A stretch of 64,000 bases of DNA from Sanderia malayensis (Eukaryota > Cnidaria > Scyphozoa > Semaeostomeae > Pelagiidae), in assembly GCA_013076295.1 (NCBI GenBank), contig RQOL01000519.1, positions 2,346,488 to 2,410,487 on the forward strand, in the 5' to 3' direction. The position numbers and the translations under genes are program-made. Each line of letters begins with the position of its first letter. Within the stretch, counting starts at the first letter, position 1. The notes under the pieces were generated by a model. That model searched no databases, was not told the DNA's origin, and saw only the letters and a list, made by a program, of their open reading frames with translations. Below, one piece after another: positions 39,801-52,161 of this stretch.

Positions 39801-42800
39801 TACAGCATCTTACTTCTATCATACACATGCCAGTACAGTACTTCCATGATACACATGCCAGTAAATCTATGCTTCATTAGATCCACCTACAGTAACAACC
39901 TGCCTATATGAACCAATGGATTAAGAATCTTCAGGGTGATTTTGCTATAACGCTCTTTTTGTTGATAACTGTCGGTGAAATGATAGCGACAAGTCTCAAC
40001 CTGTATTTCTATGCACTGTTCATATGAAGACATCTACATTCCTAACGTATTCTTGCGACAGGCGAAGACACTTGGAGCACGTTTAAATCTGGTAGCCTCA
40101 CTTAGACCGAAGCACCTAGTACCCGAGGTAAGAATCCCGATTTGTTTCCATGAATGACTGTAACAAATGACTGTACAAACAGTATGTGTATTCATGTTTG
40201 TGCGCATTTGTGATATAAATGTCTTCAATGAGCGTTGTCCAATTCGTACACCCCGAGGAAGCATGAAAATGTTCGAATTACAAAAAGTTCGAATTATAGA
40301 GGTTTGTTTTATAAGATTTGGTTCATTAGTGATCCTTGAAGGGACCCAAAATCATGTTCGAATTGGATAGAACTCGAATTATACGAGTTTGAGCTATGGA
40401 GATTTGACTTTTTTTTCAGTTGCCTGCTATTGCTGAATTCTCCACCAACGAGACTATGGGGCACAGTGCTGACAGGTCAGTAGCAATAAGCCTTCCTTTG
40501 AAAAGTGGAAACAACTTCTATCCAATTCAGCAGTAGGTGCTTTTAAGGAAAGACTGTTTATCGGATTGGTGTTCACGATGATGAAAATGCTGTCAGAGAA
40601 ATACTCTCTGACAGCATTTTATACAGCTTAGTCTCTGTTTACTTATTGTATATCCTTGACTATACGCCTGGGGCGTTTATTTATTCTAGCACCTTTTAGG
40701 GGGCGTTTAATCTAGGAAGTATGGCGCTGTACTGTTTTTTGTCTAATTCGTTGTTATGCTTCGTTTGTAGACTCTGTACTGCTTTCAAAGTTGGTCGCCA
40801 AGAGCAGGTAACGTTTCCACTTAACTTCTCTTGTGTGCATTTACTTTTAATATTCATTATAATTCCAGTGCTTTTAGCGCTTGGGAGCTCGGATGCTAAG
40901 CCCCCTAGTTAGGCAGTATGCCCAAGTATAGACAGTCATCATTATGAAAAAAGGCTGTTTTAATCAACCCGGAGGAGAGTCATTTTTTATACACGCACGG
41001 TATCGGTGTGTTTCCAATGTCGCTGCAATAGGACTTAGCAGTTATCCTTCCAACTGATCCAGTGTTTATTTATATGCCGTACCCCCGTCCCTGCATTTGC
41101 AATCAATGGAAATGAACGTGAGCTGATTACAGCACGGGTGTACCTACCATGTCAATAATACTTTGCTACACAACACTTGATACAGTAACAAATGCTGAAA
41201 TACACATTCTGATACGTTTTTACATTGTTCACTGCAGGATGAATACAGTGTGCGTTCGCATACTTTGGCATACAAGGCTCAGCAGGTACCTTTATCCAAT
41301 CTAAGCGCCTAGGCGTTTATTCTAGCTTGTAAAATATCACTTTAGACGCCCCTGATTTAAGCCAAATTGCTCATTGCAGTCTCTCGCCCCCCATTTTTGC
41401 TGAATGTTTGTATTGCTAATACGCATTACACTTGCTCCTATATCATTGCCCTTAACATACAGTAAACACCCGCATATAGGAACCAGTGAATTAAGAACCT
41501 TCCAGGCTGAAAACTCTGTTAAAACAATAAAAAGACAATAGGCTATTGTATTTGAACAATAGGCTGGATGCAGAATTCACAGGTTCTTATATGCGGGTGT
41601 TTACTGTATAAGAAGGTCATTTTGTATCGTAGTTGCATGCATTGTTTTAATGCTATTCTTTCTTCAGGCTGGCTTACTTGACGATGTGGTTCCCTTCAAA
41701 GTTCCTGGCGTCCCGGACCCGGTCACTAAAGACAATGGCGTTCGTGTGTCGACCATGGAGCAGATGGCCAAATTGAAACCGGCTTTTATTAAGCCGCACG
41801 GAACCATCACAGCTGCCAATGCATCTTATTTGGTAAGCCATTGCGGAGGAGGATATCCACTCTCCTAATACTGCTAGTGCAATAGCAAATGCAGTATGAA
41901 ATGTTATAATGCAGTGTATTACAATATAACATAGTATAGCACAGTATAACATAATTTAGTACAATGTAGCATATTTCTCATCATGAGAAGTGATGCTTTT
42001 TATTTTTTGTAGTTTGGTAGTTTCGTACAGTGCAGTATAGTATAGTGTAGTATAGCATAGTATAGTATAGTATAGTATAGTATAGTATAGTGTAGTATAG
42101 CATAGTATAGTATAGCGTAGTGTAGTGTAGTATAGTATGGCGTAGAATAGTATAGTAGCATACTAGCATAGTATAGTATAGTATAGTATATAGCTTATTG
42201 CAGTATAATACAGTGTAGTACAATGGAGATCAGTTTAGTACTGTGAAGTACTGTGTTCCGTATATTGAAGTCCAGCATAATGGAACAAGTCCAGCTCAAC
42301 GTTAAGAGTTGTTACTTGACTAATGGAGGCTCAAATGTAAACCTCGCATATAACGCACAATGGTTAATATATTAATGATTGCTTACCAATTAATTTCTGT
42401 TTATAGACTGATGGTGCCTCTGCGGTGTTGTTAATGACAGAAGAGAAAGCTCTGGCAATGGGTTTCAAACCGAAGGCATATTTGAGGTAACATGGCACTT
42501 TATTATCACTTTGATAATCCCTTTTTGACAGAATGTTGATGCGCTCTCGCCCTAAGCCACCCCCAGCACAGGTAATGCATTGATGAATTATGGCTGTGCT
42601 CAATCTATTCTCCATGAACTGGACACATTCGGATGTCCATTGCCCGCTTTAGTGAGGGCTTTCTCTGTCAATACACTGCTGTGGGTTTTTTGTACGGTTT
42701 GGTCACGATAAAATGGACTTTGGATGAAGTTTATTTCGTTGAAAAAACATGAGCTTGAGAGAATCAATGGATAAAGAACCCTTACGCTGATATTTCTGCT

Positions 42801-45336
42801 TAAAACAATCGAAGAAGCAATATGCTATTGTGCTTGAACAATGAGTTGGATCCAATATTCGCAAACTGTACGCATTTTTCTTTATAAAGAGACCACTTTA
42901 TTAGAATCTTTCTACAATGACTCTTGGTTGATTCAAGGCGAAACTGCTTTTATTTGTGTACTGAAATTTTGCCAAATGGGCTCCAAAGCTTTTTGTGTTA
43001 GACTTTGGGCTAGGGCTGGGTTTCGGTCTAGGTTTAGGTCTAGGTCTTGGGCTTCCGTTTATATTGAGAATTTGTAAAACTGAGAGCAAATTTTATTGTG
43101 ATTTCTTGACAGAGAGTTTGTGTTTGTATCAACTGATCCAAAAGACCAGCTTCTTCTGGGGTGAGTCTTTGAACGTTTATTAATCACTTAATATTTGTTC
43201 ATTGCTATTGGCTTTTATTTGTACCTGGTTTCTTTTCGTTTCTGCAAGTTTTAATCATGGAACATGGTCTACCATCTTTCGTCTATATTATTTCAGCCTC
43301 TCCTTCGCAGTCTCGTTTTCATTAAAGCTCTTTATTGGTTAGACTGACCTTTACTAATGTTGCTATTGTAGCATTAATGTTGACTGATTAATTTCGCATC
43401 ATTTTTCAGACCAACCTACGCCATTCCAAAAGTTTTGGAGAAATCCAAACTTAAGCTTTCAGATATTGACGTGTTTGAAATCCACGAAGCATTTGCTGTG
43501 AGTCTGTAGTCCGTATTTTACACAACTGCAACATTGCCCAACCGAACCACCTCGTACTGCTATATGCAATGCAAAAAGTAGTTTGTTATTGGTGTTACCC
43601 CCTGACGAATCACTCACTGACAGGAAGTCATCGCGAACCTAATTAATTCCCGGGGGCTGCAACATGCCATATTAAAACAAGGGGTCTTGTGTATAGTTCT
43701 CCAATACATTCAGACACTATATATGCAGAAATCATGATTTTTAGTGCAACTATCAATCTGATTGGATTTTCGATTTTTCTTTAACTTGCATTGCTCTTCA
43801 TTTCCAGGGTCAAATCTTAGCAAATCTGAAAGCAATGGATTCAGACTGGTTCGCACAGAATTACATGGGTAGAAAAGAAAAGGTGGGATGGTGTATTGGG
43901 GATCTCTTGTCTAGCAATGATCGTTTTTTGTTGTTTTTCTTCCATAAATGTTTACAACCTAATTGCACAATGAGCTGATTAGTGAGGATAGTAGTCACCG
44001 TAAACCTTTATTCATTTTTGTCCACTTTATATTGTAATTGTGATACTGTAAATTAGATTTGCATCTCCCCACACATGGGTTCTTATCCTCTTGATTGCAA
44101 TAATAAGCAAGGAGAACACAGGGATGCAAGGTGGCATCTTACTAGATTTGCTGATGCCAGCTAAAGCTTGCCAGTGTTTGTTGAAGCTTGCCAGCGTTAG
44201 TTAAAGTTCGCTAGCGTTTGTTGAAGCTTGCCAGCGTTTGTTAAATCTTGCCAGCGTTAGTTGAAGCTTGCCACCGTTAGTTAAAGCTGGCCACCGTTAG
44301 TTAAAGCTTGCCAGCATTAGTTAATGCTTGCCAGCGTTTGTTAAATCTTGCCAGCGTTAGTTGAAGCTTGCCAGCGTGTGTAAAGTCTTCGTGGTGCTAG
44401 TTGAGTCTTATTAGTGCTAGAACTATCTCTTTGACTCTGATGACCTGTATGCGTATATTGACAAGGCGTATTTTTTCCAGGTCGGCTCAATACCGGTTGA
44501 GAAAATGAACACGTGGGGTGGAAGTCTTTCAATTGGCCATCCGTTTGGTGCCACTGGCTGTCGCCTGGTAACAACAGCAGCAAATCGTCTGCTAAAAGAA
44601 GGTGGAAAGTACGGTCTTGTTGCTGCCTGTGCGGCTGGAGGACAGGTAACTACCCTGGAATTATGATAATATATTATAATTATGCTTTTGCTCCTAGTGT
44701 TGAGCGAGTTACGAGCTAGGCTCAGGGACGCAATGTAGTGAGTTTAATAATGGGTTGTTTGTAACTTGATTTCTTTTACATCTTCATACCTTTTTGCACC
44801 CAACTTGTATCTCCTTGTAGCCACCTGTATCTTCTTGTAACTACTTGTCTTTCCTTGCAAACTATTTGTAGCTATTTGTAACTACTTGTATCTTCTTGTA
44901 TCTCCTTGTAACTACTTGTATCTTCTTGTAACTATTTTTATCTCCTTTATCTCCTTGTAACTACTTGTAGCTACTTGTATCTCTTTGTATTTACTTGTAT
45001 CTCCTTGTAACTACTTGTATCTCCTTCTAACTACTTGTATCCCCTTGGATCCCCTTGTGACTATTTGTATCTCCTTGTATCTCCTTGTAACTAGCGACTT
45101 GTATCTCCTTGTAACTACTTGTATCTTCTTGTAACTACTTGGTTCTTCTTTAACACTCTCATATATTCTGACATTAGTTATCATCATCTTTATATTTCTT
45201 TATTGGATCTCCTTGCCCCCCTTCACACCATTATATCCCCTCCCTTGTATATCTATATCAAAACTCCAATTTCTTATGTTTATCGTATTTCTTTCAGGGT
45301 CATGGAATGATTGTCGAACGTTACCCATCCAAATGA
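36831..45336 (+). CDS. HADHB: HADHB: mitochondrial trifunctional enzyme beta subunit, 3-ketoacyl-CoA thiolase (18 exons, 449 aa)
   Basis: The enzyme performs the last step of long-chain fatty acid beta-oxidation, thiolytic cleavage of 3-ketoacyl-CoA, in complex with HADHA at the inner mitochondrial membrane. Exons: 36831-36891, 37773-37839, 38008-38052, 38194-38225, 38684-38751, 39303-39390, 39609-39730, 40062-40127, 40420-40475, 40771-40807, 41238-41285, 41668-41832, 42407-42486, 43113-43160, 43410-43497, 43808-43882, 44481-44645, 45298-45336. All phases are consistent. The N-terminus (Ser/Ala-rich with two Arg, no acidic residue) suits a matrix-targeting presequence. Thiolase landmarks: nucleophile Cys111 in [12 protein letters not shown], His353 in [12 protein letters not shown] at 401-408, and the second catalytic Cys432 in CAAGGQGHG near the C-terminus. 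Slightly shorter than the 474-aa human protein, mostly in the presequence. The gene appears intact. HADHA is not in the window. Confidence 0.94.
40240..40408. repeat. Degraded palindromic MITE next to HADHB exon 9
   Basis: Repeated words 'GTTCGAATTACAAAAAG', 'GTTCGAATTATAGAGG' and 'GAACTCGAATTATACGAG' in both orientations suggest the end repeats of a mariner-type MITE. The element stops about 10 bases before the splice acceptor at 40419. A similar stretch is at about 48020-48110. Confidence 0.45.
41458..41608. mobile_element. MITE with TACAGTAAACACCCGCATAT ends
   Basis: A near-identical relative of the element at 29297-29449 but in HADHB intron 11, 151 bp including the terminal TA pairs. The right end is 'CGGGTGTTTACTGTA'. 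The internal part is also an inverted repeat around 'AAAACAATAAAAAGACAATAG'-like sequence. Confidence 0.8.
41885..42235. repeat. TATAG / AGTATAGC simple-sequence array
   Basis: A long run of 5-bp TATAG words with interruptions, preceded by degenerate 'CAGTATAACAT' units, in HADHB intron 12. Open frames crossing it (Tyr/Leu/Cys-rich) are artefacts of the repeat. Confidence 0.85.
44130..44395. repeat. Minisatellite, 20-bp unit TTGAAGCTTGCCAGCGTTAG
   Basis: About twelve imperfect copies in HADHB intron 16, with base changes at a few fixed positions such as GTTAG/GTTTG. It ends about 85 bases before exon 17. Confidence 0.85.
44765..45150. repeat. Minisatellite, 20-bp unit AACTACTTGTATCTCCTTGT
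   Basis: Nearly twenty imperfect copies in the last HADHB intron. The unit is built of two related 10-mers, each close to 'TATCTCCTTG'. Pyrimidine-rich on the plus strand. Confidence 0.85.
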
Positions 45337-47549
45337 TCACCCAAATTCGTATTATTCAAGATTTTGACAACATTGGTATGTTTTCTTGTACAAATAGATT
45401 TGAACTTGCTTCTCCCGGAACTGTATAACGTTCACACACAGGATTTGTCTGATAGCTAATTTGCAGACTTTTGAAACATGCGGAATTATTTATTTCAATT
45501 CCCCTCTTATCTTATATTTTGCGAGCTTGTTTTCAATCGATAATAAATTTGACAAATATTTAAGCTTCGTTGTCAAAATTAGAATGAACATGAAACAACG
45601 AGTGGATATTGTTGGTTCTTGATATTTTCGACTATGCCAACGGTTGGGACTTGTGATGGCGGATGCGCATGCTCTGTGGAAACTATTTAACGCTGGGCAA
45701 ATGTGTCGAAGCAAATGTGGCTTCAGATTTATTATCAGACGCTTAAAGTAGCAGTGAAGTCGGGCTTGAAATATATTTCCATTCTTTATACCTAATATGT
45801 CGACTAGTTTATCCATCAGCTCGTTGGTTGCTTCATTAGTTGAGTTGAGTGACCTACTTAATTTGGTTTTACGAAGTTTGCTGCATAGTTTCATGGTTAG
45901 GTTGTTTTAGCTATTCAACCATTTCCCAGTCTTACCCAACACCAATAACATGTTACAATGAATTTGAGACGTGCATAAGAAATCAATGACTTTCAGATTG
46001 GACGATAGCCCGACTGACACAGTTAGAGCTATTTCATACACACCGTATAATCTCAAAGCACAATAAATATTTGTACTTCTTTACAGTAATATTCAACAAA
46101 CGTGCCTTGACGTCAATTACATAAACCATAAACTAATTGCTCAGTGCTTTATTAATTGCATTCAAAGATTAATCTAATCTGCAAGAAATATGTTGACAGG
46201 TTTCTAATGCTATAGCAAATTCTCTTGGATTATTTGCCCTTCATCTAGCTGTACACAGAAGTCATCTGATATTTCGTAGCAAAGGGTCACACCGTATCGT
46301 ATTTTGATTCAAATATTCCATTGAGAAATCAAGAGCCAGTAAAGTTTCTACTCTGGCATCCTCCACTAAGAGGCGTCTTTCAAATAAGGTTAAATTGTGC
46401 CCCCCCCCTGGACAAGCACCACTCTATGTTGTTTGCCAATAATCATACTGGATCCTCAAGGGGGCCACGAGATAAAGACTTCATGGAGTTACAAGCAGAA
46501 TGCTTTAAAATTCACAAACTCAGATTTTCTGTTGTTAAAGATCATATGAAATATATACGAAAGCTAATATAATATAATATAAAGCGTTAAAATGTCTAAA
46601 TGTCTAGGATAATACAAATTAAACGTGGGGCTAATTACTTTTATTTTTATATTACCATGTATGAATCCATATATAAACTATTACGGAAACTAAATTAAAT
46701 TACAAGCTAAAATTACGAATTATATTTCTGACTCGTATTAAAATTCGGTACTGTAAATCCATGTATAGAAGATGAAATATTTACAATGCGGTCATGGTTA
46801 TATAATGTCGTTTTATTTTTACAAAATAAAATTATATATATATATATGTACATTGCACAATGATTCTGGTTAAAATGGCGATTCTTTTAATACGTAAAAC
46901 ATATGATATAAACAAAGCGAATGTTCGCTATTATTCCTATAAAAACTATATAGTCGTTACCATGAAATAGTATGAGTGTGGTTCTTTGGGGAAAAGCAAT
47001 GAATGGTGGTTTTAAAATCAAATTAGGGTCCAGTGTAGTTTGGTATATAGAGAGATAGGTACATATACATAGTCGAGTTATAAAAGGGTGAACCATTGAA
47101 GGGAAATATAAACATTCAATATATATAAACGTGAATATAAACGTGAAGTCAATAGGGGCTTCAAGATCAAATGAAGGAGGTTCATTACTCGGGGGGATGC
47201 TTTTCTGCCATGATCCTTATCAATGTGTGGCCTGTCTTTGCTTCGCTCTGTGGTGTTTTGGAACTGAGAATTAATTTCCAACGACAGTGCTTGTTATTAA
47301 CTCCTTACATTCTTAGTTACACTGTGCAATCCATGGATAATCAGTAAGGATTGGCGTATGCCCAGCAGGGAGGGTAGAGGGAGTGACCTGATACTACGTT
47401 TCTCTGTTTAAACGCCAACGCCCACATGGTGGACGACTTTTGGAGGTTCAACCACATTTGATTTGTTGATTTAGATGGAGGCGTTGGATACAAAGAAAGT
47501 TTTAACAGGGTTGTTCAGATTTCGACGCATTAAAGCATTACAATGCTCT

Positions 47550-47910
47550 TACACCTATTTTTTTATAAGAAACGAACCTCTATAATGAATACTGCAGTTT
47601 CTTAGGGCATCAGACAATTTTATAACTCAAGCTTCTTGAGAGTTTCTTAGGATTTCGTTATCGTTTCTTGAAAATTATCACGTCAGTAAAACGATGAATA
47701 AAGCAACAACTAGACAGTACAACAGGCAGTACAACATGAGCATGACCCAGCCAAAATTTTCAAGAAACAAACATGTGTTCTGGATTTTTGTATATTTTAA
47801 AAAGTAAACAAGTTTCTTAAGATTTTTGCCTGGAGTACTGCAGTTTCTTAACCTTTCTGATTTTTGAGTACTTGTTTATTATGTATGGAGGGTTCCTTAT
47901 AAAAAATGTG
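47550..47910. repeat. MITE, TTATAAGAAAC family
   Basis: Left end 'CTTACACCTATTTTTTTATAAGAAAC', given here only in part as TTTTTTTATAAGAAAC, pairs with the right end 'GGTTCCTTATAAAAAATG'. TTTCTTAGG/AGTTTCTTA words fill the middle. Related to 1555-1850 and 4380-4760. Confidence 0.55.
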
Positions 47911-48145
47911 TATATGACGAAGTTCTCCATTTTACCTACCAAATATCTCATTGTTTAAACTTGATTTACCCTTGATCTACTCGCCTATAATGAACCCATG
48001 GCATATCTAGAGCATACAATACAGTAAAATGCCGATAACTTGAACCTCCAAAGGGTCGATTGAAATGGTTCTAGTTAACGAATGTTTGAGTTGTCGAAGG
48101 TTACAAATTGTGATTCGAGTTACTGCGGGTTCCAGCTGACAGTAT

Positions 48146-48151
48146 TTTATT
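48146..48151 (-). terminator. Candidate polyadenylation signal for the zinc-finger gene
   Basis: A minus-strand AATAAA lies 122 bases downstream of the stop codon at 48273. Position and spacing are plausible; there is no transcript evidence. Confidence 0.35.
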
Positions 48152-48272
48152 GCATACATAGTAATGGTATTTCCTGATGAAACCATCTTCACAGTAGGAT
48201 TTCCAATGACCTGCACGAAAACCCAAATCGGGTGTTGTTATGACCATGGGCCATCATGTTAGATTTAGGCCA

Positions 48273-49475
48273 CTAGATCGTGCTGGACAACTTACTATTA
48301 CTCCTCGTGTGTCCGATCTTGTGAGCCCTGAGATTCACTGAGTACTTGAAAAACCTCGAACAAACGTCGCACACGAAGAAGTCGTCCGTTGAATTCGGCA
48401 GAAACACCGTTCCGTTCTGTCGATACGTCGCACCGCTGTGAACAGTGAGCACGTGCGTTTTCAAATTGCTGCGATATTTAAACGTCTTATCGCACTCTTG
48501 GCACCGATAATCGTTTGTGGCGATGGCGTCGAAACTCAGGTCTTGTCGTAAATTTTCGTCGCAACTAGAGCGAGTTTTTCGCAAGATACCGTTGCGCGGA
48601 GCGTTGCGAGACGTGATAACGTTATTACGACGACGTTCAATTGTGTTGCTGTGATTTGATTCATTCTGATCCGTTCCCGTCGCAGCACTCATGTCTTTAT
48701 TCCGTTCTTCTACTCTGCTTCCACCACTACCGTCAGAAATATCATGGCCTATTTTTCCGTTCTTAATTAATAAATCTAATCTATTATTCATTGATCCACT
48801 GCAATCAGAATCATCATCTGTTGTTACCTCATCAACGAACCGAACGCATTTCTTTTCCGGAGACCCCGGTCGCTTAGGCGGATTTAAGTCCTTCGTTTGT
48901 ACTGCGTCAACGTCTTCAAAATAGTCCGCTTTTGGCCTGGTCGCAATTTGCTGATCACCAACAACGCACGACGGTTGTAACCTCTCTTTTGTTATGGCAG
49001 CAGTTTCGCTGCTCCTTGGTCGTCGACGTAAATCTCGAATGCGAACTATGGACCGCTGCAATTCCAAAATTTCATCACGATAGTCAGCAGAACGATTAGA
49101 CTTGTTGAACAGCTGCCTACTGACTGCATCACTGCTAACAGTAGCCTTCTTATCTTTTCTCGCCGTAACCAAGACAAGCCTTGATAACCTCTCGTGGAAA
49201 TTCAACCCAACAAATTCGTCAGCGTTATCCTCAACTTTCAATCTACTGTCATCATCTTGTAAATTGCCATTCTGGTCTTTCAAGTTGCTCAGGTCTTCCA
49301 CGCTGAATTTTCTCAAACCTCTGTGGTCCATAGTGGTATCAATTCTCTCGTCTATGTTGTCTCTGGACACTTTATTTGCAGGGCTCATGATTTTGTACTT
49401 ATCTGGCAGCAGAGTGGCTGAACCGAACTGCAACTGTTTGTGTTTATTTCGCGGCTGTCGTCCGTTGAAAAACAT
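48273..49475 (-). CDS. Single-exon protein with two C-terminal C2H2 zinc fingers (400 aa)
   Basis: An uninterrupted 400-codon frame, unlike all other genes here, which are split. Two classical C2H2 fingers lie at the C-terminus: about residues 325-346 (CQEC...HVLTVH) and 369-389 (CDVC...HKIGH), joined by a 20-residue linker instead of the usual TGEKP link. Residues 1-320 are charged and Ser/Asp/Asn/Arg-rich, largely disordered, with basic patches such as RDLRRRPRSS near 150-160 that could serve nuclear import. I do not recognise an ortholog. Two separated fingers may bind DNA weakly or mediate protein contacts. The single exon suggests a retrocopy origin or simply an intron-poor gene; no poly-A tail remnant is evident at its 3' side. 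ATG at 49475 is the first in the frame. Confidence 0.75.
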   Translation of the reverse strand: MFFNGRQPRNKHKQLQFGSATLLPDKYKIMSPANKVSRDNIDERIDTTMDHRGLRKFSVEDLSNLKDQNGNLQDDDSRLKVEDNADEFVGLNFHERLSRLVLVTARKDKKATVSSDAVSRQLFNKSNRSADYRDEILELQRSIVRIRDLRRRPRSSETAAITKERLQPSCVVGDQQIATRPKADYFEDVDAVQTKDLNPPKRPGSPEKKCVRFVDEVTTDDDSDCSGSMNNRLDLLIKNGKIGHDISDGSGGSRVEERNKDMSAATGTDQNESNHSNTIERRRNNVITSRNAPRNGILRKTRSSCDENLRQDLSFDAIATNDYRCQECDKTFKYRSNLKTHVLTVHSGATYRQNGTVFLPNSTDDFFVCDVCSRFFKYSVNLRAHKIGHTRSNSKLSSTI

Positions 49476-50135
49476 TGCATTCTTTCTCCATTTTCATCAA
49501 TTCCAAATTTAGTATAGTTTAAACTTTGAGCTATTTGTTGTTATATCGGGTATCGAGCTGTAAACATTAGCTTTGGTTGCGTTCTTCTGCGTGTTTTGTG
49601 GTAGCGAGAAACCTGTGCGAATCAAGGTGAATGAGAAATAGATACCGTTCTCACAATGTCAGTAGATAATTCGAGACACTGTTATTATGAAATTGACCTT
49701 TGGGTTGTGTGAATTGGTTGGTTATTAATCAGTGTTTCGTTCGTATAAACATGTCACATGTCCATTCTATCTTGCATTTAATGGACACACTGCATTGCAG
49801 TGAAACCAGTATTAACAGACACGTCTTAGGCAACTCTAAACAACGGGCAAAATCATCTTTCCCGCAGTAAATAAAATATTCTGTTGTAAGAAAGTGTTAT
49901 GGTGATACAAGCTCAATTGCATGTTTTTTAAGGTATCGAATTCTTTTGTTGTGAACAGCTGTTATGCGCTGCTAAATTTGGTTATTTTGATCAAGGTCTA
50001 ACGTTCATCAAAACATTCGTACTTTTGAAGTGGTTGTTTATGCTAGCCATGATACAACTGCGTCTTTATCTCACATGCGGTTCGACCTCGTTTTTAAAAC
50101 CGTGATGCATTTCAAGAAGATATGAGTATCAACAT

Positions 50136-50252
50136 ACCGTAATGCTTCGATTAACCGCCCGGGGCGTTTATTTAATATTTTGATATTTTATGGGGGGCTT
50201 TTATTCGAGGGGCCGTTTAAAAGAGGAGGCGTTTAATCGAAGCGTTACGGTA
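50136..50252. repeat. Compact MITE, ACCGTAATGCTTCGATTAA ends
   Basis: Inverted ends 'ACCGTAATGCTTCGATTAA' and 'TTTAATCGAAGCGTTACGGT' with GGGGCG blocks between. It shares its ends with the element at 26807-26979. Confidence 0.75.
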
Positions 50253-52022
50253 GTCAAGTCAATACAAAGAAAGTACAATGGGCCAGGGTGCAAATGCTTT
50301 TCGATGATGGAAACGCCACCATATTGAGTTTGCCTCGTATTCCAACGTGTGCAATGGAAATTTTGAGAACAGATTTTTTTGGTACGTTAAGTTATTGGTA
50401 CGTACGTTTGGTACGTTAGAAGTATTTTTATGACTATGATGATTATGATAAAATCCATGTGATTAACCTGCGATTATCTCATGATCGCCTGCCATGTTAA
50501 AAAATGAATTCTCCGGATATTTCTGTACACCACAACTTATACATAATTAAGTGAGTGAACTTTGGAAGTGAAGAAACATTTGTGAACACGAAAATTCTCT
50601 CTGTTCAAACACTTCACCATTTCGAAGGATCGGAGAAGAACCGGCGAAGGACTTTCAACATGTGTTTGAACATCCTTCACGTGAAATCACTTTCACGTTA
50701 ATAAGCTCTTATCTAATTCAAATACCCGTGTGAAAATTCGACAAGTAGATTTAAGAATGTCTAAATCTACTTGGCGAAATCTTCTATCTACAGTTGAAAG
50801 AGTCTTTTATATTTATAACAAATATAGTTAACCCTGATTCCCATGAAATTCGCACAGTTAAAGTTTCGTATCCAAGGAAATACGGGTCATTGTCGTGTCA
50901 TTTCGGAGTATTACGACAGGGAGATTTTTCTCATTTCCGCCTGTTTATTTTTTATTTCCACTACCATTGTGCCGGAAAGTCTAACATAAATGAACGTGTA
51001 TAATACGAAACTAAACTAATGCGATAACAAAATCAATAGACTAAATTTATTTACCTCCGAAAGCGTCCCCAAAAGTTGATCGTTCTTTTGTTAATATGCC
51101 CTCCTCTTTTTAACGTCTTTGTTTTGTGATATGCTTAGGCCAACTCTTCGAACTGTTCAAGAATCTCAGGTGTGTCCTGCACCACAAACCTGCAAATAAT
51201 GAACAACAAAATTATGCGAATTACATCAAACTTTATTTCGCAAAACAAACATCCGCTTTTCGTCAATCCATCATTCAAACTGTTAGCAAAATTAACCTCC
51301 AAAACAACCAAACATTTTAAATTACATGCATTGTATTACCTGTTTGAGGTAACAGGTTCGCAAAAATGACCTATAGCAGCAGTTGCTCGACGCATTAACC
51401 CTTTCCATATTCTCATTTCATAAGTGAGAAATCCAAAGCCTATGTTAACACGTTTGACAAATTGACATGTATACACGTTTCAACAAACAGGGGTCACATT
51501 GTTTCTTTGTTGCTTCTCGTGTGGAAATATTTACAATAAACATGTGGTGTATTTAGGACGATTCTCTTTTTACCTGACTTTAATTTAATCAGCCTCATGG
51601 CTCAAAAGTATTGTCAAGTGCTATATACGAAGTTAATTAGTGCATGTTCAGTGTGAGATAAATTGACATAATGATCCTTTGAGCAGACCGAAAGAAACTT
51701 TCGTTGTTTTGTTATGAGGAATTTCAAAGCGTGTGGCTAAATTCTACGAAGCAGGTGCAAAGCTATTTCCCGGTTTCATTAGGGCACTTTTCTTATTGAT
51801 GTATCCCCCGTGTTTATTGACACTTCGGCGACTGATTAAATCAATATGTTTACCTTGCGAGGGGGTAATGTTTTGCATAGCAAGACATTATATGATTATG
51901 CACAAACAACTATTCAAGTCTGATACTTTAACACCGATGGAATGCCAAATAAAATCCAAGCGAAGTCATGAAATTTGCAACAAAATGTCCAACCATACCT
52001 TGCTCAGATAAAAATATATATA

Positions 52023-52161
52023 TACAGTAAAAACCCGCATATAAGAACCAATGGATTAAGAACCTTCAGGGTGATTTTGCTGCTCAAAACAATAGATGAA
52101 ACAATAGCCTAATAGTCTGGAAGGAAAATTTACCGGTTCTTATATGCGGGTTTTTACTGTA
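52023..52161. mobile_element. MITE with TACAGTAAAAACCCGCATAT ends
   Basis: An inverted pair of ends and TA at both tips, 139 bp, same family as 29297-29449 and 41458-41608. It stands in the intergenic space upstream of the Tudor gene. Confidence 0.8.

Larger units (their letters stand above)
45337..48272. other. Convergent intergenic region between HADHB and the zinc-finger gene
   Basis: No gene could be supported. A 134-codon minus-strand open frame at 45490-45894, basic and Leu-rich, matches no family I recognise and probably is chance or 3' sequence. AATAAA at 46062 could end HADHB transcripts, 725 bases past the stop. A MITE-like stretch lies at 47550-47910 and an (AT)n run near 46835-46850. 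Confidence 0.4.

Noticed and set aside
42995..43070. GGTCTAGGTTTAGGTCTAGG run resembling telomeric repeats, encoding a Gly/Leu-rich frame
   Set aside because: Too short and irregular, without a TTAGGG core array. Simple sequence in HADHB intron 13.
45490..45894. 134-codon minus-strand open frame downstream of HADHB
   Set aside because: No recognisable domain, basic Leu-rich composition and no splice or neighbour context; open frames of this length occur by chance in 64 kb.
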